A stretch of DNA of 37,996 nt, taken from NCBI RefSeq assembly GCF_021699195.1, contig NZ_SSXE01000116.1, forward strand, positions 1-37,996, read 5' to 3'. Position 1 is the first letter of the stretch; each line of letters starts with the position of its first letter. Made by a program: the position numbers and the translations under genes. The notes beneath the pieces were generated by a model. It was not told the origin of the DNA, made no database searches, and saw only the letters and a list, made by a program, of their open reading frames with translations. The stretch is from Nonomuraea sp. MG754425. Lineage in GTDB: Bacteria > Actinomycetota > Actinomycetes > Streptosporangiales > Streptosporangiaceae. Of this stretch, positions 1-7,554 are shown in pieces.

Positions 1-1
1 G

Positions 2-694
2 GCCGTGTTCGTCCACCCGCGCGCCATGGGGCAGAACCCCGACCCGAGCCTCGTCCGTCAGTCCACCGGCGAACTGCTCCGCCTCGCCCGGGACGCCGGC
101 GTGTCCAAGGCGGTGGTGATGTCGGCCCTGAACGTCGATCACCCGCTCGACCAGCAGCCCTCCCGGTTGCGCGGGGAATACAACAAGGAGGTGGAAGCCG
201 CGACCGAGGAGTCCGGCCTGCCGTGGACGGCGATCCGGCCCGGCTGGTTCGCCACCAACGCGATCTCCTCCTGGGGCACGCAGATCCGCCACGGCGACGT
301 GGTGCGCAGCGCCTACGGCGACACCGCGTGGGCCCCCCTGCACGAACGCGACATCGCCGCCGTGGCGGCGCACGCCCTGCTCCATGACGACCTGATCGGC
401 CACAAACCCGTCCTCACCGGACCCGAGATCATGACCCAGGGCCAGATGATCGACGCCATCGGCAAAGCCATCGGCCGGCCGCTGCGCTTCGAAGAGGTCC
501 CCCACGAAGCCGCCCGCGAGGCCATGGCCAGAGGAGGGCTCCCGGTACCCCTCATCGACGCCTTCCTCACCATGCAGGCCGCCTCCTACCTCCAGGCGGG
601 ACTGATCTCCGACGCAACCGAGAACATCCTCGGCCGCCCCGGACTCACCTTCGCGCAGTGGGCCACCGAACAGGCCGCCGCCTTCGCCACCTGA
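2..694 (+). CDS. NmrA-type NAD(P)-binding oxidoreductase, 5' end outside window
   Basis: Atypical short-chain dehydrogenase of the NmrA/YesF type, probably an NAD(P)H-dependent reductase or redox-sensing protein in the cytosol. The frame is open to the left edge, so the N-terminal GxxGxxG Rossmann motif lies outside the window. Visible are the central 'VVMSALNVDHP' strand, 'WTAIRPGWFATN', and the C-terminal substrate-domain pattern 'LTGPEIMTQGQMIDAIGKA'. The latter closely parallels 'LTGPEILTPREMIRHL' in the full-length paralogue at 24220-25104, and both end in a FAQWA(T/A)E tail. It is convergent with the methyltransferase downstream, with a hairpin between them. The family is clear; the substrate is unknown. 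Confidence 0.85.
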   Translation, partial: AVFVHPRAMGQNPDPSLVRQSTGELLRLARDAGVSKAVVMSALNVDHPLDQQPSRLRGEYNKEVEAATEESGLPWTAIRPGWFATNAISSWGTQIRHGDVVRSAYGDTAWAPLHERDIAAVAAHALLHDDLIGHKPVLTGPEIMTQGQMIDAIGKAIGRPLRFEEVPHEAAREAMARGGLPVPLIDAFLTMQAASYLQAGLISDATENILGRPGLTFAQWATEQAAAFAT

Positions 695-715
695 CCTGCC
701 GCGCCATGACAGCCA

Positions 716-757
716 CCGGCTCCCGGCATGTCGATCGAACGGCCGGCCGGGAGCCGG
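716..757. terminator. Bidirectional terminator-like hairpin between convergent genes
   Basis: Two perfect 11-bp arms (CCGGCTCCCGG at 716-726 and CCGGGAGCCGG at 747-757) surround a 20-nt loop, and one further C-G pair extends the stem inward. It sits between the stop codons at 694 (+) and 800 (-). There is no T-tract, as is usual for actinomycete terminators. Confidence 0.6.
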
Positions 758-799
758 CGACCCGGCCCGACCCGACCACGGCGCCTTGCTCCCCGGTGT

Positions 800-1582
800 T
801 CAGTGTTTGCGTGCCGTGACCATCGCGAAGGACAGGAACTCGCCCTGGTCGGCCTCCAGCATCTCGACGACCTGCCGGTTGACGTTGTCTTGGCCGGGAG
901 AGCGCTCCAGACAGGCACGGGCCCACAGCAGCCAATCGTGCCAGCCGCGCTCCTGCAACCGCGCCGAGGTCACGGTGACGAGCTCGGTGACCTCCCACTG
1001 GAAGCGCCACCACTCGGGAGTGTGCCAGGCGATGGCCTCCCAGCCCACGACCGCCTTGATGTGCGGTGGGATGGCTCCGAGCGCCCGGATCTCCCGCGTC
1101 ATGCCGGGTGTGGCGACGCCGAGCTGTCCGCCGGGCCTGAGGAAACGGACAAGGTAGGCGAGGTAGCCGTCGGCGGTGCCGAAGTACTCATAGGAGTCGA
1201 TGCTGACGATCGCGTCGAATGACCCCGGCTCGAACGGCAACGCGTGCGCCTCGGCGTTGACCGCCTCGACCAGGTCGGCCACCCCCGCCTCGGAGAAGAC
1301 CTCCGCCGCCGCCCGCGCGTCCACCCACAGATCGGCCGCCACCACCTCCACCTTGAACTCCCTGGCGAGGAACACCGAGGTCGCGCCACGCCCGGAGCCC
1401 AGGTCGAGCACCCTCATGCCCGGCCGCAGCTCCAGATCGCGCGCCAGGTCCTCCAGCAGCCACAGCGGGTTCGGCCCCATGTCGAGGTCCAGCAGCCAGC
1501 CGGGGTCGTAGCGGGAGGAACGGGGATATTCGGCCGGACGGACGAGATCATCGGCAGCGCTCACAGTGCGGCATCCCACCAC
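800..1582 (-). CDS. SAM-dependent methyltransferase (class I)
   Basis: Cytosolic class I methyltransferase of 260 aa. Motif I 'VLDLGSGRGATS' lies near residues 58-69, with an acidic end to strand beta2 ('VVAADLW'), the motif 'AHALPFEPGSFDAIVSIDSYEYFG' split over motifs II/III, and 'LRPGGQLGVATPG' as the post-motif loop. This arrangement is typical of UbiE/Coq5-like small-molecule methyltransferases. The GTG start at 1582 is preceded by GGGGAG; GTG codons at 1579 and 1564 are alternatives. The gene appears monocistronic and converges on the NAD(P)-binding gene. The acceptor substrate cannot be told from the sequence. Confidence 0.85.
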   Translation of the reverse strand: MVGCRTVSAADDLVRPAEYPRSSRYDPGWLLDLDMGPNPLWLLEDLARDLELRPGMRVLDLGSGRGATSVFLAREFKVEVVAADLWVDARAAAEVFSEAGVADLVEAVNAEAHALPFEPGSFDAIVSIDSYEYFGTADGYLAYLVRFLRPGGQLGVATPGMTREIRALGAIPPHIKAVVGWEAIAWHTPEWWRFQWEVTELVTVTSARLQERGWHDWLLWARACLERSPGQDNVNRQVVEMLEADQGEFLSFAMVTARKH

Positions 1583-1680
1583 GCCGCTCCCCGCACCGGC
1601 AAGCCTATTTCCGGCGACTCCTGGAGGATGTCGAGGGCCTGGCGTCGTGCGGTAGCCGGCCGGTTCCAGCCACGGCTGGT

Positions 1681-1863
1681 GACTGGCACGGCGAGACGGA
1701 GGTGACGCTCGTCCAGCCCCTGACGAAGTCCTCAGAGCCAGGCGTGGTGCCGACGCCGGGCGACCAGACGTACGTCATCGACGTCGGCACCGGGCAGGTC
1801 ACGGAGCTGAAAAGCTCCACGTACCGAGGCTGGGCCGGAGACATCTCCCCACCAGGCTTTTGA
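1681..1863 (+). pseudogene. Orphan C-terminal fragment of a beta-propeller/anti-sigma-like protein
   Basis: The last ~60 codons of a coding frame end in TGA at 1861-1863. The translation includes 'GDQTYVIDVGTGQVTEL' and ends '...AGDISPPGF'. This matches the C-terminal end of the full-length membrane beta-propeller protein at 8662-9852 ('AYAVNVETGRARKLTT...LPGF'). It is even closer to a second orphan fragment at 25256-25404. No start codon or upstream propeller blades are present: upstream the frame runs antisense into the methyltransferase gene. It is read as a truncated remnant, not a gene. Confidence 0.6.
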
Positions 1864-2077
1864 GCCGGCGCCAGTGAAGACGGCCGCACGCTGGCATGAC
1901 CTCGCGGCGACCTCTCGAACGAGCCCATTCACTTCCATGATGCGGTGCGGTCCACAGGCGTGCCCATGAGGGACAACTCCGCCTGCGCCCTGACCGGATG
2001 TCACACTCCGGCGACCGAAGCACTCATAGAAAGGTCCAACGAGGCCGAGTCCCGAAGTGAACCTCGAGGAGAATCTC

Positions 2078-2191
2078 ATGATCGCACTTGCAGTACCCGG
2101 CGCCGGGCCGCCCTGTGAGCCACGAAGTGCTTCGCATCCAACCGTTCCACCATGGCATGGCAATCGAAAGGATATTCGTGCGCACCTATAA
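2078..2191 (+). other. Possible 37-aa upstream ORF overlapping the SapA-like start
   Basis: An ATG at 2078 follows GAGGAG at a good distance and opens a 37-codon frame ending in TAA at 2189-2191. It overlaps the GTG start of the SapA-like gene (2178) by 14 nt. It could couple translation or be chance. The peptide has no recognisable feature. Confidence 0.3.
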
Positions 2192-2600
2192 GCTGGCGAC
2201 TTCCCTGGTCGGCACGGTCGTGGCCGCCGCCACGTTGGTGACGGGGGCCACCCCGGCCAGCGCGACCGGCCCCTGCGGCAGCAGCTACAACCGGGTCGGT
2301 GTCTACAACATCGGCGTCGACAAGTACGGGTACCGCACGGGCGTCCTGGAGGTGTACTACAGCTCCAGCACCGGCAAGAACTGCGCCCTCACCTACGGCG
2401 ACGGGCCCTACGCCAACACCACGAGCTGGAAGGGCGTCATCATCTCAAGAGCCGATGGCAGCGGAAGAGACAGCGACGCCGGCGAATACCAGTACTACGC
2501 CGGCCCGGTGTACGTCTCGGCGCCTGGCCAGTGCATCGACGTAGAGGGAGTCTCACCGGCATGGACGGTCACCACGCTGAACGACGTGCACTGCGGCTGA
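2178..2600 (+). CDS. SapA-like small secreted protein (spore-associated protein A family)
   Basis: Exported protein of 140 aa. A basic N-terminus and hydrophobic core are followed by an Ala-rich cleavage region 'TPASA', giving a mature protein beginning near 'TGPCGSSYN'. The mature part carries the family pattern: an early 'CG' Cys, 'GVLEVYYSSSTGKNCALTY', 'YQYYAGPVYVSAPGQCIDV' and a C-terminal 'HCG'. Four Cys residues suggest two disulfides. SapA proteins are associated with Streptomyces spores; their molecular function is unknown. The GTG at 2178 is chosen because AAAGGA lies just upstream, and the paralogue at 25643 has an almost identical leader. Signal-peptide context argues against the longer frame beginning at 2088. 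Confidence 0.75.
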   Translation: MRTYKLATSLVGTVVAAATLVTGATPASATGPCGSSYNRVGVYNIGVDKYGYRTGVLEVYYSSSTGKNCALTYGDGPYANTTSWKGVIISRADGSGRDSDAGEYQYYAGPVYVSAPGQCIDVEGVSPAWTVTTLNDVHCG

Positions 2601-2715
2601 TCCTCTTCTGAACAGGCCGGACGCCCCCGATAGGACGCGCCAGGCGCCACGACAGAAGCGTAACGTGACGAAGGTCGCCGTGCACATCCACGCCGTACAC
2701 CGAACATGAAAGAAC

Positions 2716-2741
2716 GCCCGTCGTGCTGGGCCGCGACGGGC
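2716..2741 (+). terminator. Hairpin downstream of SapA-like gene
   Basis: GCCCGTCG (2716-2723) pairs perfectly with CGACGGGC (2734-2741) across a 10-nt loop. It lies 115 bp after the SapA-like stop codon, with no other gene between. A terminator is the simplest reading; there is no T-tract. Confidence 0.45.
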
Positions 2742-2777
2742 CTCGTCCAGAAGTTGGGGTCTACCGGACCACTTGTC

Positions 2778-2814
2778 GGCAGTGCAGTCGGTCAGGCAGA
2801 CCGACTGCACTGCC
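2778..2814. repeat. Perfect 16-bp stem-loop beside the IS21 remnant
   Basis: GGCAGTGCAGTCGGTC (2778-2793) and its exact reverse complement (2799-2814) surround the 5-nt loop AGGCA. It lies 17 bp beyond the stop of the istB remnant (minus strand). Possible roles are a terminator for the IS operon or a structure near the lost IS end. Perfect conservation beside a decayed gene is notable. Confidence 0.8.
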
Positions 2815-2830
2815 TCGTCGGGTCGGTGTC

Positions 2831-3423
2831 TCACCGATCGTGGATACCTGTCGGCGTACGGGATCTTGCGAGTCCGGTGGTTGGGTCGTTGTCGGGGTGC
2901 ATGGTAGGTCGTTGACGCATCCGGTATGACTCGCCTTCGACGATGAGGACGTGCGCGACCGAGACCAGCCGATCGACGGCGGACTGGGCGAGCAGCGGGT
3001 CGGCCATCATGGCCAGCCAGTGGCCGGGCGCGCGGTTGGAGGTCACGACGGTGGCGGCCTCGCGGTGGCGTTCCACGATGAGCTCGTAGAAGTCGGCCGT
3101 TTCGATCTGGTCCAGGCCCTTGAGGGCGAAGTCGTCGATGATGAGCAGCTGCACGTGGGTCAGGCGGCGCATCTCGGTCTCGATGCTGTTGCCGGCAGGT
3201 TGGCGGCGCGGGCGCGTAGCGCGGCCGAGCCGGTCTCCCGGCGCGTGACCTCATCGGCCAGCACCAGTTCCAGGAAGTCGGCGTGGGCCCGGTGCTGCTG
3301 CTTGGCCAGGGCGAGGCGTTCGGGCAGGGTGTCGAGCATCTTGCCGAGTTTGAGCGCCCGCAGGGTGGCCTTGAGGTCGCCGCTGATCGGATCACGGACA
3401 CGGCTGCCCGTCGTGCCGGTCAT
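2831..3423 (-). pseudogene. istB: istB-like IS21 helper ATPase, internally deleted
   Basis: IstB is the AAA+ helper that directs IstA to target DNA. The N-terminal ~70 residues ('LKATLRALKLGKMLDTLPERL', split here only by my quoting limit) and the C-terminal part from Walker B onward ('LLIIDDFALKGLD', 'VVTSNRAPGHWLAMMADPLLAQSAVDRL') are both recognisable, but in different frames. At about 3190-3200 the sequence jumps from 'RARAANL' directly to 'NSIETEMRRLT'. Roughly 80 residues, including the Walker A P-loop, are missing. The deletion also shifts the frame, so the product would be a short dead peptide. Confidence 0.8.
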
Positions 3424-4076
3424 GAGGATCGCTCCGGTACGTCGCTGGAGCCCAGGAGCGTCAGGCGAGCGCGGTGGACTGGGTTGAACTCGGCGGGGTC
3501 GCGGGTAAAGCGACCCGCTCCGGCCGCTGCCGGGCGTGGCGGCGGGATCGGGACGTGCTCGGTGCCTGCCGCGAGCATCGCTGAGATCTTCGACACCGAC
3601 AGCACGTCCCGCTCCAATGCCTTGCCGCAGGCCGCCTCGACCGGTCCGGCGCCGTAGCGGCGTACCAAGCCGAGCAGCCGGTAGACCTGCCGCATCCAGG
3701 TCTTAGGCAGGCTGTCGTCGAAGTGCCGCTCGGCATAGATCCCGATGTTGGGGCCCGCCCGACGGGCGGCGCGGACCAGCGCGTCGATGTCACGCATCGC
3801 ATAAGCGGCCCGCTGATTGGGCAGGTTGGCCCGGTCGGTGCTGCGCCCACCGGCGCTCTGCCGCGGGTGCGTCTTGACCAACCGACCGCCGTCGAACAGC
3901 GCGCCGTCGGCGCGGGCCAGCAGGTGCCGGCCGATGTATTCACCGGGCACCGAGTCCAACGCCTTGCCGATCTCGACGTGGAAGCGCCGCGCGACCAGAT
4001 CACCACCCGTGAGCATTCCGACTTCGTGCACCTGCGTCTGCGTGCCGAGGTCGTCGGCCGGCTCGTCCGCGGCCAC
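3420..4076 (-). pseudogene. istA: istA-like IS21 transposase, C-terminal half only
   Basis: A frame of 218 codons matches only the C-terminal half of IstA (normally about 500 aa). It has 'VPGEYIGRHLLARADG', 'LVKTHPRQSAGGRSTD', 'MRDIDALVRAARRAGPNIG' and 'MRQVYRLLGLVRRYGAGPVEAAC', and it ends with 'RFTRDPAEF'. The DNA-binding HTH and the DDE catalytic core are absent, so it is inactive. Its TGA overlaps the istB ATG (ATGA), preserving the family's translational coupling. The listed start is just the first usable codon of the remaining frame. Confidence 0.75.
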
Positions 4077-4106
4077 GCCACCGTCTGAGCGCCTCGCAGA
4101 ACCGGG

Positions 4107-4739
4107 TCAGCGGCGGGAGATTTCGATCCAGGCCCGCCAGGTCGCCCGGTCGTCGAGATGGTGAAGCAGGTAGTGGGCGAGGTCGGCGCGCGGCAGTGAC
4201 CGGGTGCGTGGCAGGTGCTCGTTGACGGTCGTCAGGTATCGCCCGGTGAAGGGCGCGTCGGTGAGCCTCGGTGGCCGGACGACGGTCCAGTCGAGGTCGC
4301 TGGCCGTGATGATGCGCTCCATCTCGGCCATGTCGGCGTACATGTGCCGGTACAGCGGGCGGATCACCCGGCCGATCAGCAGGCGCTGACCCAGCGGCGC
4401 GGCGGGCGACAGGTCGAGGCTGGCGGACGTCACGCAGGCCAGCCGGCGCACCTCGCAGTCCTGCATGGCCGCGACGATGGCGGCCATGCCCTGCGAGTAG
4501 ACGGTCGTGGGACGCCGGTGCGCGCTGCCCAGGCACGACAGCACGGCGTCGTGCCCCGCCAGGGCCTGCCGCCACTCGCCGGGTTCCAGCACGTCACCGC
4601 GCAGGGCCGTCAGGTGGGGATGGCCGGACAGGGATCGCGGCGTGCGGGCGACGGCGGTGACCCGGTGACCCGCCTCGAGGGCCTGGGCGAGCAGGTGAGC
4701 GCCGGTGCCGCCGCTCGCGCCGAAGACGAACAGCCTCAC
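4107..4739 (-). CDS. NAD(P)H-binding oxidoreductase (atypical SDR / NmrA-like)
   Basis: A 210-aa Rossmann-fold protein. The nucleotide-binding motif 'VFGASGGTGAHLL' is at residues 4-16, followed by 'VTAVARTPRSL' (adenosine ribose side), 'GDVLEPGEW', 'DAVLSCLGSAHRR' and 'WTVVRPPRLTDAP', the layout of BVR-B/NmrA-like NAD(P)-dependent epimerase/reductases. The GTG start at 4739 overlaps the stop of the upstream membrane-protein gene (GTGA), so both are translated as one unit. A longer frame upstream is only the overlap in another frame. The unit is divergent from a TetR gene, suggesting TetR-controlled expression. Substrate unknown. Confidence 0.85.
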   Translation of the reverse strand: MRLFVFGASGGTGAHLLAQALEAGHRVTAVARTPRSLSGHPHLTALRGDVLEPGEWRQALAGHDAVLSCLGSAHRRPTTVYSQGMAAIVAAMQDCEVRRLACVTSASLDLSPAAPLGQRLLIGRVIRPLYRHMYADMAEMERIITASDLDWTVVRPPRLTDAPFTGRYLTTVNEHLPRTRSLPRADLAHYLLHHLDDRATWRAWIEISRR

Positions 4740-5188
4740 GCGTCGGCCCGCCGCCGCCGGGCCGAGGCGAGGAAGGCCGCCACGGCGAGGATCGCGAGGG
4801 TGAGCACGGCCATGAACAACTGGCCGTGCAGGCCGAGGACGAACTGCGTCTCGTTCGCGAACTCGGGGTCGTAGCTGGCGGTGCCGGGGAACAGCAGCGC
4901 CGGGAACATGCTCGCCCACGGCACGGCGAGCACGCCCGCCGCCCACAGCAGGCGCGAGTGCGCGTCACCGCGGCGGACGGCCAGCAGGGCCAGCGCGAGC
5001 AGGCCGAGCGCCAGGGACGTGACGATGTACTGCGCGTCGTGGAACTTGGCGTGGGGGGACCAGGCCGGGTTGAACAAGTGCTCGTGGGCCGTGTCGGGCA
5101 CGATCACGTCGAACACGAGGGCTCCCAGGGCGGTCTCGACGGCCATCAGAGCGACGAGAACCCTGGACAGGGTCCAGTGCCGGTTCAT
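4736..5188 (-). CDS. Small membrane protein, DUF6640-like
   Basis: A 150-aa protein with about four hydrophobic segments. The first starts near residue 10 ('VLVALMAVETALGALVF') and the last is 'LFMAVLTLAILAVAAFLA', with an Arg-rich cytosolic tail. The motif 'HLFNPAWSPHAKFHDAQ' between TM1 and TM2 is typical of a widespread family that I recall as DUF6640; the function is unknown. The ATG at 5188 has GGAGGT immediately upstream and is preferred over a longer frame reaching 5215, which would run into the operator. First gene of a two-gene unit with the NAD(P)-binding protein. Confidence 0.75.
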   Translation of the reverse strand: MNRHWTLSRVLVALMAVETALGALVFDVIVPDTAHEHLFNPAWSPHAKFHDAQYIVTSLALGLLALALLAVRRGDAHSRLLWAAGVLAVPWASMFPALLFPGTASYDPEFANETQFVLGLHGQLFMAVLTLAILAVAAFLASARRRRADA

Positions 5189-5205
5189 GCACACCTCCAG
5201 AATAG

Positions 5206-5237
5206 CTGTAGTCACTACATAACTATAGTAACTACAG
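5206..5237. promoter_or_regulatory. Inverted-repeat operator in the TetR divergon
   Basis: CTGTAGTnACTA (5206-5217) and its mirror TAGTnACTACAG (5226-5237) form an imperfect 32-bp palindrome. It lies 17 bp above the membrane-protein start (5188) and 65 bp above the TetR start (5303). It is AT-rich, unlike its surroundings. This is the expected position for a TetR-family operator that represses both directions. Confidence 0.7.
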
Positions 5238-5302
5238 AGATAACTTCAACCCAGAGATGGACGGACGCCAAATGTGTAGCCGCCGACCCCTACGCTTGGC
5301 CC

Positions 5303-5941
5303 ATGAGCGAGACGACGACCCGGCGCGACCGCAAGAAGCAGCAGACCCGGCAGGCCGTCGGCGCGGCGGCGATGCGGCTCTTCCTCGACCGCGGCTTCGA
5401 CTCGGTCACGATCGCCGACGTCGCCCGCGAGGCCGACGTGGCCGTCCAGACGGTCTTCAACCACTTCCCGTCGAAGGAGCACCTCTTCTTCCAGGAACGC
5501 GACAGCTACGTCTCGTCGCCGAGCACAGCCATCAGGGAAAGTGGCGCGGACGAACCGATCGCGCGGGCCCTGGCCCGCGGCTACCTGCGACTGCTCGGCG
5601 ACTACCACGTCGCCGGCCTGCTCGTGCACAGCGTCGACTACCAGCGGACCCTGGACGCCAGCCCTGCGCTGCGCACCAGAGAACTGGAACTGCGCCAGGA
5701 ACGCGAGGACCTGCTCGCCGCCACCCTGGCCGAGACCGCACCACCACTGGGCGAAGGGCTTCGGCCACGGCTCATGGCGGCCTTCGCCTCAGCCGTCGAT
5801 CGGGTGCTGGACGCCGAGCTCAGACGCCGGCTGCTCGCCGGCGAGCCGGCCGGGCAGGTCCAGGACTCGGTGCGGCCGATGGTCGCCGAGTTGTTCGACG
5901 CCGCCGAGAACGCCTGCCGCGACGTGCGCGAGAGGATGTGA
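5303..5941 (+). CDS. TetR-family transcriptional regulator
   Basis: A 212-aa repressor. The N-terminal HTH covers about residues 12-60: 'QAVGAAAMRLFLDRGFDSVT' starts helix 1, and 'IADVAREADVAVQTVFNHFPSKEHLF' includes the recognition helix and the conserved F/Y-x-H-F-x-x-K-E signature. The ligand domain is all-helical and not assignable. The ATG at 5303 is chosen because TACGCT (5291-5296) is a plausible -10 placing the transcript start at or near the ATG (leaderless), and the HTH begins at the usual distance. The frame is open far upstream but that part has no TetR similarity. It probably controls itself and the divergent pair through the palindrome at 5206-5237. Confidence 0.9.
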   Translation: MSETTTRRDRKKQQTRQAVGAAAMRLFLDRGFDSVTIADVAREADVAVQTVFNHFPSKEHLFFQERDSYVSSPSTAIRESGADEPIARALARGYLRLLGDYHVAGLLVHSVDYQRTLDASPALRTRELELRQEREDLLAATLAETAPPLGEGLRPRLMAAFASAVDRVLDAELRRRLLAGEPAGQVQDSVRPMVAELFDAAENACRDVRERM

Positions 5942-6015
5942 AAGGCCGTTTTGCAGGCCCGTGATGAGCGGGTACCGCCTGGCCGGACGGCGGGCGGCAC
6001 CCGTAAGGAACGCCT

Positions 6016-6375
6016 TTAGACCGGGGTGTGCATGTGCCGGGTCAGGGCGTGCTCCACCAAGGTGATGAGGGTGGCTACGGCCTTGCCGCGGACGCGGGCG
6101 GACTCGTGGCCTTCCAGGGTGCAGTCGCGGATGTACTCGCGTTCCATCCCCGACAGCGCGGCCAGCACGGTGAACACCACGCCCGAGGGTTCGTGGGAGC
6201 CCCAACAGCTCGCCGGTGAGGAACTCCAACTTGATGCCGACCGCCTTCAGTTGCTCGGCCAGGGCGGCCATGTCCAGGCCGCAGCCGAGCCGTTTGTGCT
6301 CGTGCACCACGAGTGTGACCGCGCCGTGCCCGCCGCGCGCAGTTCCCGGGCCAGGTTGACGGCCTGTAGCTGGTC
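6016..6375 (-). pseudogene. Serine recombinase (resolvase/invertase) fragment, frameshifted
   Basis: Two frames together give the central part of a TnpR/Hin-type resolvase. One has 'LARELRAAGTA', then 'VHEHKRLGCGLDMAALAEQL' and 'VGIKLEFLTGELLG'; the other has 'HEPSGVVFTVLAALSGMERE' and 'YIRDCTLEGHESARVRGKAV'. An extra base near 6200 separates the two parts. The N-terminal catalytic Ser region and the C-terminal HTH are missing. Before 6375 the reading passes into an unrelated transposase fragment. Confidence 0.65.
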
Positions 6376-6384
6376 CGACGTCCC

Positions 6385-6591
6385 GACGGGCTCCAGCGCC
6401 CGCCGCACGGCGGAGTCCGAGGGTGGGGTGCCGAAGAGCTGCTCCTGGTGGGCGAGCACCACGTCTCGATCCCAGGCCGGCGAGCGGCCCAGCCGGGCGA
6501 ACACCGCGCCCAGCGCTCCGGTTAACCCCGTCTGATCAGCGCATTTGCCCACTCGGACAGACAAGCGGCGGTCCCATGCCGTAGCGTTCAC
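6385..6591 (-). pseudogene. IS1380-like transposase N-terminal fragment
   Basis: The first ~65 codons ('MNATAWDRRLSVRVGKCADQ' onward, with 'GRSPAWDRDVVLAHQEQLFG' and 'SDSAVRRALE') resemble the N-terminus of actinobacterial IS1380-family transposases. The segment between the 'RGxVL' motif and the HQEQ motif is shorter than usual. Past about 6385 the frame runs into resolvase sequence, so two decayed elements are fused here. No catalytic domain remains. Confidence 0.5.
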
Positions 6592-6752
6592 CCGAAAGGT
6601 GTATCCGTTCTCTGCGATTTCGTGATCTAGGCAATCCGATCATCGCAAGTCGGCTGAATTGCCGAGGTTGATGTCTCATCCGGTTAGCTTCCGGGGTCGC
6701 TCCAGTTGTGGGCCGTGGCAGCCGAGGGGCCGGAGGCTGATGTAGGGCCGCA

Positions 6753-7526
6753 TCAAATTTGGCAAGCCGTGAGCATCAGCGGGGTCCTGACTCCATACCG
6801 ACAGCTCGCCTCGGCGAGAAAAGCGGCCGACCATCCCAGAGCATCCAACGACCACTCGGCGAGGGTGCCGTGAAATGTTGCCCTGTGGTGAGCGGACCCG
6901 AGCCGCCGCTCCGCGATGACGGCGGGTTTCAGAACCATATCGTCGTCGTCGGTCAAGGAGAACGAGTCACACGAGAAGACGTCCTGTTTGAATCCCTGCA
7001 TCCACTGGAGCATCTCAGGCGCAGCCGAGTGGACGGATGAATCCTGTCCGCTCTCCAGCCTAACCCGCACTCGTGTTCTCGAGCGCGGGTCGCAGTCGGC
7101 GAACCAGCCGTTGTCCTGGAGCAATGTTGCCAGTCCACGCGCGGGCGACGACGCGCGTGCTGACGCGTCGAGGCTCTGCACAGGCAGAAGGACCTGAACT
7201 GCCCGCAGACGTAGAGCTCCGATACGCGCCACGACGTCGCCCGCACATGAGAGGAATGCCTGTACCGGCAACGGTCGGTCGGCGGGGACCGGTTCGGTCA
7301 ACGACACCTGAAACCAGGAAACGCCTGAGTTCTGCCCAGCGTCGTTCATGCCCCAGACTCCGCCGGACGCGTTCTCCTCGGTTTCCGTGAGCCATCGCAT
7401 CGCAGATGACCGAGCGACGAACAGGCTGTACGCGTCCGAGGAAGCGACGAAAGGATCTCGCCACGGATGCAACGCCAGCTCGCCGTGCAGAGCTGCGAGC
7501 ATGGTGCTGACGGGCCTGATACTCAA
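6753..7526 (-). CDS. Uncharacterised 257-aa cytosolic protein
   Basis: I do not recognise this protein. It has no signal peptide or membrane segment. It is rich in Ser, Ala, Asp and Trp, with a run 'SLTDDDDMVLKP' near residue 190 and several aromatic clusters ('GVWGMNDAGQNSGVSWFQVS', 'EWSLDALGWSAAFLAEASCR'). The TTG at 7526 is preceded by AAGGATGG; an in-frame ATG at 7502 is the alternative. It follows a secreted-protein gene by 28 bp on the same strand, suggesting an operon. Codon use is typical of the genome. The context hints at a role linked to the exported partner, but none can be assigned. Confidence 0.65.
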   Translation of the reverse strand: MSIRPVSTMLAALHGELALHPWRDPFVASSDAYSLFVARSSAMRWLTETEENASGGVWGMNDAGQNSGVSWFQVSLTEPVPADRPLPVQAFLSCAGDVVARIGALRLRAVQVLLPVQSLDASARASSPARGLATLLQDNGWFADCDPRSRTRVRVRLESGQDSSVHSAAPEMLQWMQGFKQDVFSCDSFSLTDDDDMVLKPAVIAERRLGSAHHRATFHGTLAEWSLDALGWSAAFLAEASCRYGVRTPLMLTACQI

Positions 7527-7554
7527 GTCGCCATCCTTGTATTGCCGCCTGTAG

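Larger units (their letters stand above)
2831..4095 (-). mobile_element. Decayed IS21-family element (3' part of istA + deleted istB)
   Basis: The remnant keeps the IS21 order istA-istB with the family's ATGA overlap (3420-3423). The istA 5' half is absent and istB has an internal deletion, so the element cannot transpose by itself. I could not identify terminal inverted repeats or a target duplication. The right limit is placed where istA similarity fades, just before the stop of the next gene at 4107. Confidence 0.75.

Noticed and set aside
2553..3401. 282-codon minus-strand frame over the IS21 remnant
   Set aside because: Arg/Pro-rich shadow frame. The istB matches are in the two other frames.
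4826..5302. Long N-terminal extension of the TetR gene
   Set aside because: The extension is antisense to the membrane-protein gene and covers the operator. TetR similarity and a leaderless promoter start at 5303.
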